NCBI GenBank assembly: GCA_005798205.1
Contig: SYKJ01000054.1
Span: forward strand, 1 to 6,047
Length of the DNA stretch: 6,047 nt
Source of the DNA: Bacteroidota bacterium
GTDB lineage: Bacteria > Bacteroidota > Bacteroidia > Flavobacteriales > Crocinitomicaceae
Direction: 5' to 3'
Positions 1 through 5,265 of this stretch are shown here, in pieces; the first letter of the stretch is position 1; the number at the start of each line of letters is the position of its first letter. The notes below the pieces were generated by a model that was not told the DNA's origin, did not search any database, and saw only the letters and a list, made by a program, of their open reading frames with translations. The position numbers and the translations under genes are program-made.

Positions 1-302
1 ATAGTAGTAAAACCAGTTGAAACAATGTAATTTCTTTGTAGGGTAAACGGGAATGTTGTTGGTAAAATTGCAGATGCAGATGCAATTATGGAATCAGCAT
101 TATTTCTAGGAATGTAATATGCAAAGCGCCCGAAAATTGTGTTTTCGTTACTTCTTGGATATTCCAAGCCAAAATTAAAGCCATAAAATGTTTTTTCTAT
201 TCCAAATCCATTCATTGTTCCGACCCCGCCTGTAATTCCGAGTTGTCCAAATAAAATTGAATTAAATAAGAGGAATGAAAAAATTATTAATTTGGTTTTC
301 AT
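1..302 (-). CDS. Exported protein, possible outer-membrane beta-barrel (partial, 3' end outside window)
   Basis: An ATG at 302-300 opens a frame that stays open for 100 codons to the left edge, so only the N-terminal part is visible. The first 20 residues (MKTKLIIFSFLLFNSILFGQ) form a typical Bacteroidota signal peptide with two lysines, a hydrophobic core and probable cleavage before the Gln, so the product should be exported. The mature part starts LGITGGVGTM and is rich in glycine, aromatic and alternating polar/hydrophobic residues, such as FYGFNFGLEYPR and FGRFAYYIPR. That pattern suggests beta strands of an outer-membrane barrel, but this is inference from composition. I do not recognise the family. 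The gene is divergent from the one at 546 and shares a 243-bp control region with it. A candidate -7 element lies about 35 bp upstream of the ATG. The coding call is fairly secure; the function is not. Confidence 0.72.
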   Translation of the reverse strand, partial: MKTKLIIFSFLLFNSILFGQLGITGGVGTMNGFGIEKTFYGFNFGLEYPRSNENTIFGRFAYYIPRNNADSIIASASAILPTTFPFTLQRNYIVSTGFTT

Positions 303-336
303 TTGATTAAAATAATTTATCAACAGAATTATGGCA

Positions 337-344
337 CAAAAATA
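337..344 (-). promoter_or_regulatory. Candidate Bacteroidota -7 promoter element for the left-hand exported-protein gene
   Basis: Read on the minus strand, TATTTTTG fits the Bacteroidota -7 consensus TAnnTTTG exactly. It lies 34 bp from the ATG at 302, which would leave a leader of roughly 25-30 nt. No TTG -33 element sits at the usual spacing of about 17-23 bp; the nearest upstream TTG is about 28 bp away. The T-richness of the region makes chance matches likely. Confidence 0.4.
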
Positions 345-378
345 GATTTTAAAATTAATAAAATAAATTTTACAAGTA

Positions 379-393
379 AGATATATAATATCT
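379..393. repeat. Small perfect inverted repeat in the intergenic region
   Basis: AGATAT and ATATCT flank a 3-bp ATA centre, giving a perfect 6-3-6 inverted repeat. It could be an operator or a weak hairpin. The stem has only one G-C pair per arm, so an intrinsic terminator is unlikely, and no gene reads into it from either side. Confidence 0.35.
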
Positions 394-490
394 AAATCTT
401 GTTTTATACCTTTTTTAATAAGCTAATTGGCTAAAAATAAATAAAATACGCATAAATAGTATATTAAAAATATTATTTAATAAAAAATAG

Positions 491-504
491 TTTTTTTTTT
501 TTTT
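491..504 (+). repeat. T14 homopolymer tract
   Basis: Fourteen consecutive T residues lie just upstream of the candidate -7 element for the gene at 546, in the interval where its -33 element would be expected. Long homopolymers can change length by slippage and can also bend DNA or act like an UP element. A change here would alter promoter spacing but not a coding frame. The tract is seen directly; any role is inference. Confidence 0.8.
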
Positions 505-521
505 ATTTTAACCTTATTGAT

Positions 522-529
522 TAAATTTG
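522..529 (+). promoter_or_regulatory. Candidate Bacteroidota -7 promoter element for the gene at 546
   Basis: TAAATTTG is an exact fit to TAnnTTTG and ends 16 bp before the TTG start codon, so the transcript would have a short leader of about 10 nt. The -33 position falls in or near the T14 tract, and no clear TTG is found there. The position is plausible, but the evidence is one short motif in AT-rich DNA. Confidence 0.42.
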
Positions 530-545
530 ACCTCAAAATAATTTT

Positions 546-1508
546 TTGAAAAAACAATATTTCTTTTCTTTTGTTCTTGCGACACTTTCTTTTATCGCTG
601 CAAAATCTTTGCAAAAGGTTGGTGTGGAAAATTATTATTATGAAAAAGCCTCAACATTTTCGAAAGAAGATGGCTATTTCGATCTTTTAAATCCAAACAA
701 CATTTCTATGCTCCCAATGGGTATAGAATCTTTCTCAAGTATTTCTTTTCTTGACTCTACTATTTTAATTTGTCTTCAAGAAGAAAGTGGTTCATTAGTT
801 TTATTAGATTCTTATTCGAATAAGGTTTTAAGTCCTCTGAACTTAAACCTGCCTGATAAAATAATTGATTTTTCAAGCATAGATTCTACAATTATTTTAG
901 TGGATGATAAAATGCAAGTTCATTTTCTTTCATCGCCTTACGATTCAAGTTCTATTGAGAGCACAACAGATATTTTAAGTGATTGGAAATCGGCTGCAAC
1001 TTGTGTTCATGAATCAACAAAACGATTGTTTATTCTATCTGAATCTAATTTAGACAGCGAAAATCCAATTAATAATTCCGTTTATACTTATAGTCTTGCT
1101 AAAAGGAAATTAAGCGAAAAGTCTCTATTTGATATTTCTGTAAGTGAAATTGAATTATTTGCTATGGAAAATAACATTAGCATACCTGAAAAGGTAATTA
1201 ACCAATTAGATACTGCATTCGAACTGATTTTTAATCCATGTGCGATGGCAGTTCATCCAAAAACAAATGAAATTTATGTTCTTTCTGCTGAAAATAGAAG
1301 TATTGTAATTTTCAATCAATTTGGGGAAATAATCAATTTAGTGTTTTTAGACGAAAAACAATTCTCAAATCCCACAGCAATGACTTTCCATTCTTCAGGT
1401 GATATATTGATTTCAAACTCTGATTTAATGTCGCCTGCGATTGTGCGTTGCAAATGGAACAGATTATTTCTTAAAAATCCAGGTAGCAATTTACTACTAA
1501 GTAGATAG
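546..1508 (+). CDS. Secreted beta-propeller-like protein, diverged SdiA-regulated (YjiK-like) family
   Basis: The product has 320 residues. The start is TTG: an in-frame TGA lies at 528-530, no ATG lies between it and the TTG, and the next in-frame ATG is codon 55. Starting at TTG gives a good signal peptide, MKKQYFFSFVLATLSFIAAK, so the protein should be exported. No lipoprotein cysteine follows. Residues 45-130 fit the opening blades of the SdiA-regulated family: a D-L-x-x-P segment, LP at 56-57, a strand ending SISF (65-68), then CLQEESGSLVLLD (76-88). Residues 230-292 fit its closing part: NPCAMAVHPKT, then IYVLSAENRSIVIFN, GEI, LDEKQFSNP and GDILISNS. Several usual glycines and the acidic GDYE-type motif are absent, so this is a diverged member or another NHL-like propeller. 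The ligand is unknown. The gene stands alone on its strand, is divergent from another exported protein, and overlaps the WbqC-family gene tail to tail by 12 bp. Confidence 0.72.
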   Translation: MKKQYFFSFVLATLSFIAAKSLQKVGVENYYYEKASTFSKEDGYFDLLNPNNISMLPMGIESFSSISFLDSTILICLQEESGSLVLLDSYSNKVLSPLNLNLPDKIIDFSSIDSTIILVDDKMQVHFLSSPYDSSSIESTTDILSDWKSAATCVHESTKRLFILSESNLDSENPINNSVYTYSLAKRKLSEKSLFDISVSEIELFAMENNISIPEKVINQLDTAFELIFNPCAMAVHPKTNEIYVLSAENRSIVIFNQFGEIINLVFLDEKQFSNPTAMTFHSSGDILISNSDLMSPAIVRCKWNRLFLKNPGSNLLLSR

Positions 1509-1510
1509 TA
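1492..1510. repeat. Inverted repeat across the convergent stop codons
   Basis: TACTA (1492-1496) and TAGTA (1506-1510) are inverted copies, with CTAC/GTAG (1494-1497 and 1501-1504) as an alternative inner stem. The repeat covers both convergent stop codons. No T-run follows in either direction and the stem is AT-rich, so it is at best a weak transcript-end structure. Confidence 0.3.
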
Positions 1511-2090
1511 TCCACTTCCTCATAAAAGGCCCTTCGTTCATTAATAAGTCAAGTATAGACAAATTAGCAGTAAATGTTTTACCGTAACTAAAAACCTGTT
1601 GGTATTCTTTTACTTGATGTGCGTGATTTAAAAAGTCTGTTTTTCTATAATCGAATTCAGCATTTATTTTAAAGTCGATTGAATAACGAATTGTTTCATC
1701 TATTTCAAGAACAGAAAATAGAAATTCTAGAATTCTTTTGTTTTTATCTATAAGAAACTCATCTTTTGCAAAAATTAGTTCATAAATAGCTTGTTCGTAA
1801 TCTTCAAAAAAAGGAGCGGATGCGTAAGCACTTTTTATAGCCCTCCAATGGTTTAGCTGCCATTTTTTCTCATGATCTATAAGAATGTCTTTGGTTTTAA
1901 TTTTCATACCGCTAGCGTGAACTATTGGGACGCTCAGGCGAAGAACTCCATTTCCTGTTAAAATCTCACAGCGATTACGAATACTTTGTTTTATAAAATT
2001 TTCATGAATTTCAAGAACTGAATTTTGTTTGGATAAATAAACTTTCAAATAGTGAATAGAAGGAAAATAGGCAATCGGCAGAAGCGTCAT
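1497..2090 (-). CDS. WbqC family protein
   Basis: The product has 197 residues with no signal peptide or membrane segment, so it is probably cytoplasmic. WbqC-like proteins (Pfam WbqC) are named after a gene in an O-antigen cluster, and their biochemical role is not well established. Family features in order are PSIHYL (10-15), KQSIRNRCEILT (34-45), LRLSVPI (50-56), the tryptophan-rich stretch KKWQLNHWRAIKSAYA (75-90), APFFEDY (92-98) and the C-terminal NLSILDLLMNEGP (176-188). The start is the ATG at 2090-2088, which shares its A with the lepB stop codon (TAATG) and so suggests translational coupling. An in-frame ATG at 2201 would add 37 residues that lie wholly inside lepB and show no family similarity. 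This is the last gene of the operon and no terminator follows, because the frame ends inside the convergent gene. Confidence 0.9.
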   Translation of the reverse strand: MTLLPIAYFPSIHYLKVYLSKQNSVLEIHENFIKQSIRNRCEILTGNGVLRLSVPIVHASGMKIKTKDILIDHEKKWQLNHWRAIKSAYASAPFFEDYEQAIYELIFAKDEFLIDKNKRILEFLFSVLEIDETIRYSIDFKINAEFDYRKTDFLNHAHQVKEYQQVFSYGKTFTANLSILDLLMNEGPFMRKWILST

Positions 2091-3976
2091 TATTGAATAA
2101 ATTTGAAAATTCGTTCTGAACGAATTCCCAAATAGGCACTTTTTGAAAACCAAACCAGAGAGGCTCTTCCTACAATATGGTCCTCTGGAACAAAGCCCCA
2201 AATTCTTGAATCTGCAGAGTTGTATCGATTATCTCCCATAAGCCAATAATAGTTCATTGAAAATGTATAAGTAGTTCTTTTCTTACCATCAATAAGAATT
2301 GTGCCATCTTTATTTTCTTGTAGTGTATGACCTTCGTATGCCTTGATAATACGACGATACCAAGCAATATTATCTTTTGAAATTTTAATTGTTTGCCCTT
2401 TTGCAGGAACAGTAAATTCTTGAAAATCGGTTGTCGTATTATTGATAAAGAAATCTTTTGGAAAGACACTTGCATTTTCGATTAATTCAGAATTACTTGG
2501 CTTATATTCTTTGTTACTGCTATATCTTGGAGTTCTGTAAATTTCCAAGTTAATATTAAAGTCCTTTTCTATCTTTCTCTTTTCTGATTTGGTGAGTGTA
2601 AGTACATAAAATTCTGGGTTTTGGTCATTAAAATCAGTTCTCGAACCGTTGGGATCATTTTCTAACTTGTATTTTTCATACATCTCTGTTGCAGTTGGAA
2701 ATTGAATGTTATTTTTATCAATTGTGTATTGAAGACATTGATTTTGAGATACAAATGCTTTTTTCCCATTTACATAAAGAATCGAAGCTTCTATTTTAAG
2801 TTTATCACCAGGAATTCCGACGCAACGCTTGATGTAATTTTCTCTTTTATCAACTGGACGATAAACCAAACCACCATGTTTTTCTGGAAGTGTCCCCGTC
2901 ATATCAGGACCGCCTGGGAATTCTCCACTTGCAAGTTTTTGTCTTGCTAATTGTTTCCATCGAGAAATAGAATTGATATAATACATCAGTAAATCACTAT
3001 TCGCAGTACTGTCTGCAGTTTGTTCACTTACGCCTTTGTTTTTAAGTTCAGCAATTAAATTCTGGTATTTACTTTGAATTTCCTGAGAATTTTGAAATTG
3101 ATAAAAGGCCTCATTATTTAAAATTCCATGGTAATCATGCCCCATTAATCCATCGGGCATTCTTGGATCAAAAATAGCGGTATCTCCAGATGGATAGTTA
3201 AATACGACAGCATCGTTTCTGTTAACTTTACCAAAACCGGGCAAACGAAAATAAGTTCCTTTTTCTAATGTTGTATAGGATTTTATATTTATCCATGGAA
3301 CTGTATTGTGAACAAGTGGGTAGGATAGGGGAGTTATAGGAACTTTTGAACCATAAGCGAGTTTATTTACAAATAGAAAGTCGCCTACTAACAAAGTTTT
3401 TTCCATCGAACCTGTCGGAATTTGAAAGGGTTCAAAAACATAGGTCCTAATAATACTTGCTGCAACAAGGGCAAATAAAATGGAATCTCCCCATTCTTTA
3501 ATCCGAGATTTTATTCCTGGCTTTTCTCTTGAAAACATCCCGAATGCCAAGGCAATTAAGTGTCCAAGAACAGGAACAGATAGAAACAAAACGATATGAT
3601 CTCCCCATTTACGATTTTCAATTTCTCGAGAATTAGACCAATTAGTTTCATTTAAAAAAGGGAGTTCTTTATTTGCAATCTTTGCAAAAATAAGATAGGG
3701 AAAGAAAATCCCTTGTAGCGTGTCGGTAAAGGAGAAAAACCCAAATCTTCTGATATAACTGACATTTATGGAGGCTAACATTACCAAGTGAACTCCAGGA
3801 AACAACAGTAATAAGCTCCAAAAAGGTTTGTTGATTGTAATTTTAAAAGCAATGAAGTAATTGTAGCCAGGAATTAATGCTTCCCAACTTTTACGTCCAG
3901 CTTGCACAAAACTTTTTTGCCACAAGGAAATGTAAGGATGAAGTAGAATTAATAGGTAAAAATAGATGAAACTCAT
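2090..3976 (-). CDS. lepB: Signal peptidase I, large Bacteroidota form
   Basis: This membrane-bound serine protease removes signal peptides from exported preproteins. The 628-residue product begins with a hydrophobic region of several probable membrane segments (about 3-18, 52-72, 86-101, 126-147 and 163-180), including the GRKSWEALIPGYNYF block (27-41) typical of the N-terminal domain of this type. The protease part follows: the box with nucleophile Ser190 (IPTGSMEKTL), box C (NRNDAVVFNYP, 252-262), the general base Lys383 in YIKRCVGIPGD, and the last box GDNRYNSADSRIWGFVP (581-597). All catalytic elements are present. E. coli LepB has about 324 residues; here about 118 residues separate box C from the YIKR motif, against about six in E. 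coli, and the Lys-to-last-box interval is also longer. Flavobacterial homologues are usually large, though as I recall mostly in the 500s. The gene starts 3 bp after the dapB stop and overlaps the next gene by 1 bp. Confidence 0.96.
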   Translation of the reverse strand: MSFIYFYLLILLHPYISLWQKSFVQAGRKSWEALIPGYNYFIAFKITINKPFWSLLLLFPGVHLVMLASINVSYIRRFGFFSFTDTLQGIFFPYLIFAKIANKELPFLNETNWSNSREIENRKWGDHIVLFLSVPVLGHLIALAFGMFSREKPGIKSRIKEWGDSILFALVAASIIRTYVFEPFQIPTGSMEKTLLVGDFLFVNKLAYGSKVPITPLSYPLVHNTVPWINIKSYTTLEKGTYFRLPGFGKVNRNDAVVFNYPSGDTAIFDPRMPDGLMGHDYHGILNNEAFYQFQNSQEIQSKYQNLIAELKNKGVSEQTADSTANSDLLMYYINSISRWKQLARQKLASGEFPGGPDMTGTLPEKHGGLVYRPVDKRENYIKRCVGIPGDKLKIEASILYVNGKKAFVSQNQCLQYTIDKNNIQFPTATEMYEKYKLENDPNGSRTDFNDQNPEFYVLTLTKSEKRKIEKDFNINLEIYRTPRYSSNKEYKPSNSELIENASVFPKDFFINNTTTDFQEFTVPAKGQTIKISKDNIAWYRRIIKAYEGHTLQENKDGTILIDGKKRTTYTFSMNYYWLMGDNRYNSADSRIWGFVPEDHIVGRASLVWFSKSAYLGIRSERIFKFIQ

Positions 3977-3979
3977 TGT

Positions 3980-4699
3980 TTAAAATTTTAAAATATCAGA
4001 CATAGTAAATACTCCTTGTTTTTTATGGATAAATTCTGCTGCTATAACAGCACCAAGAGCAAAACCTGTTCTGCTGTGTGCTTGGTGTTCGATTGTTAGC
4101 GTGTCAATATCAGAGGCGTAATTAATGCGATGTGTCCCAGGAATATTGGCCTCTCTAATTGCTTTAATTGGCAACTCAAGACTTTTAAATTCTGATACAT
4201 CAGGTTTTAATTTCCATGAAGTGTACCCATTATGTTCAGAAAGTAAATCTTTTGCTAATGAAACCGCCGTACCACTTGGAGCATCTAATTTTTGTGTGTG
4301 GTGTATTTCAGTAATTTCAGCTTTATATTCACTATGTGGACTCATTAATTTTGCAAGGTATTTATTGAGTTCAAAAAATAGATTAACGCCAATTGAAAAA
4401 TTGCTTGCGTAAATTAAACTTGCTTCACGCTTTGCGATATATGCTACAATTTCTTCTAATGATTTATCCCAAGCAGTCGTTCCAACAACAATTGGAATTT
4501 GACTATCAGCACACAATTTTATGTGTTTCACAGCTAACTCTGGTTGTGAAAATTCTATGGCAACATCTGTTGTTCGTAACTGACTACTCTCCAATGGATT
4601 TTGACTGTTGAATTTTACAACAATATTATGTCCACGGGAAATCGCAATTTCTTCGATTGTTTTCCCCATTTTCCCATAACCAATTAGTGCAATGTTCAT
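3980..4699 (-). CDS. dapB: 4-hydroxy-tetrahydrodipicolinate reductase
   Basis: This cytoplasmic enzyme reduces 4-hydroxy-tetrahydrodipicolinate with NAD(P)H to tetrahydrodipicolinate, in the pathway to meso-diaminopimelate and lysine, and so feeds peptidoglycan synthesis. The 239-residue product starts directly with the Rossmann motif, MNIALIGYGKMG (Gly7, Gly9, Gly12), which fixes the start. VVGTT (71-75) and ASNFSIGVNLFF (98-109) belong to the nucleotide-binding and hinge region. The family signature EIHHTQKLDAPSGTA (131-145) carries the catalytic His134 and nearby Lys137, with PSGTA for substrate binding. REANIPGTH (182-190) and the C-terminal EHQAHSRTGFALGA are also characteristic. The length is typical of Bacteroidota DapB, somewhat shorter than the E. 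coli enzyme. It lies 23 bp after the DUF5683 gene and 3 bp before lepB, within the operon. I see no lysine riboswitch, and the gap is too short for one. Confidence 0.97.
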   Translation of the reverse strand: MNIALIGYGKMGKTIEEIAISRGHNIVVKFNSQNPLESSQLRTTDVAIEFSQPELAVKHIKLCADSQIPIVVGTTAWDKSLEEIVAYIAKREASLIYASNFSIGVNLFFELNKYLAKLMSPHSEYKAEITEIHHTQKLDAPSGTAVSLAKDLLSEHNGYTSWKLKPDVSEFKSLELPIKAIREANIPGTHRINYASDIDTLTIEHQAHSRTGFALGAVIAAEFIHKKQGVFTMSDILKF

Positions 4700-4722
4700 T
4701 AAAACAAAAATACGATTTTAAA

Positions 4723-5265
4723 TTAATGAAATTTGAGATTTAGACGAATTCCTGGAGAATTGTAACTCATGAGTGTTGCATCAAATTTTAAAGTGAGATT
4801 TGGGCTCACATCAAATTTTAAAAAATGAGCTTCAACTCCCGCGTCTACTATTTGGAGAAAGTACACTGCAGCAAGACCCAAAATACTTAGATCACGGCTA
4901 TTTAAATAGGAATCATACAACGCTAGAATTGAATAATCGTCATACTGCTCCCATTCGGGATTTAAAAGACCACCATTTTGGCGATTGTTATATTCGTTTT
5001 TTAAGTCATTGCACAGTAGTTGATTAGCAACGAGTGTGTAGCCCATAAACCCAACTCCAGCATATATTAGAGGAACTTTCCAATAGGCATTTTTGAATTT
5101 TTTATCACTTTTAATTGAATTATAGATTTGTCCACCACCAGGAAGGATAGCTGAATAGAGCAGTGCTTTTTTATAGGGATGAAAAATTGTATCTTTTTCT
5201 TTATTAATTTGAGCGGACGCAACTATTTGCATGCACAAAAAGAAAAATATAAGAGTGAATCTCAT
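4723..5265 (-). CDS. DUF5683 domain protein, exported or membrane-associated, unknown function
   Basis: The product has 180 residues. Residues 1-19 (MRFTLIFFFLCMQIVASAQ) are a signal peptide ending in the common S-A-Q pattern. The DUF5683 signature follows: HPYKKALLYSAILPGGGQIYN (29-49), then YWKVPLIYAGVGFMGY (61-76), a polar middle with NDLKNEYNNR, and SRDLSILGLAAVYFLQIVDA (123-142) with VEAHFLKFDVS (144-154). Two hydrophobic stretches (about 64-82 and 126-145) could cross a membrane. The last part alternates polar and nonpolar residues and ends LNLKFH, which resembles a terminal beta strand, but this is only suggestive. The start codon abuts the parB stop with no gap (TAAATG), so translational coupling is likely. 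Linkage to parB and dapB is a recurring arrangement in this group and hints at an envelope role, but no function is known to me. Confidence 0.9.
   Translation of the reverse strand: MRFTLIFFFLCMQIVASAQINKEKDTIFHPYKKALLYSAILPGGGQIYNSIKSDKKFKNAYWKVPLIYAGVGFMGYTLVANQLLCNDLKNEYNNRQNGGLLNPEWEQYDDYSILALYDSYLNSRDLSILGLAAVYFLQIVDAGVEAHFLKFDVSPNLTLKFDATLMSYNSPGIRLNLKFH

Larger units (their letters stand above)
303..545. other. Divergent AT-rich intergenic region
   Basis: This 243-bp gap separates two genes transcribed away from each other, and both encode proteins with signal peptides. It is strikingly poor in G and C, and I see no open frame with coding character in it. It contains one candidate promoter element for each direction, a T14 tract, a 6-3-6 inverted repeat (379-393) and a 12-bp imperfect palindrome AGCTAATTGGCT (421-432). 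Either symmetric element could bind a regulator, but AT-rich DNA produces such symmetries by chance. I see no riboswitch or small RNA. Confidence 0.6.

Noticed and set aside
70..84. Short tandem repeat GCAGAT, 2.5 copies
   Set aside because: It is in frame within the partial exported-protein gene (encoding an alternating Ala-Ser stretch) and too short to suggest a real repeat array.
1509..1540. Possible terminator downstream of the convergent stop codons
   Set aside because: No GC-rich stem followed by a T-run is present in either direction; the only local symmetry is the weak AT-rich repeat at 1492-1510.
2091..2201. Possible 37-residue N-terminal extension of the WbqC-family protein from an ATG at 2201
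   Set aside because: The extension lies entirely within the conserved C-terminal coding region of lepB in another frame, and the WbqC family similarity begins right after the ATG at 2090.
2702..2950. Plus-strand open frame of about 82 codons opposite lepB
   Set aside because: It is antisense to a strongly supported gene, has no recognisable motif and no promoter evidence. Similar open frames opposite dapB and the DUF5683 gene were rejected for the same reason.
4524..4531. TGTTTCAC, identical to one half of the parS consensus TGTTTCACGTGAAACA
   Set aside because: The following eight bases (AGCTAACT) match the other half at only three positions, so it is not a palindromic parS site; it lies within dapB coding sequence. 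I found no full parS elsewhere in the window.
4705..4712. TATTTTTG on the minus strand, a fit to the -7 consensus just before dapB
   Set aside because: It ends five bases before the dapB ATG, so transcription would start at or within the start codon. It sits in a T-rich 23-bp gap inside an operon, and chance is the simpler explanation.
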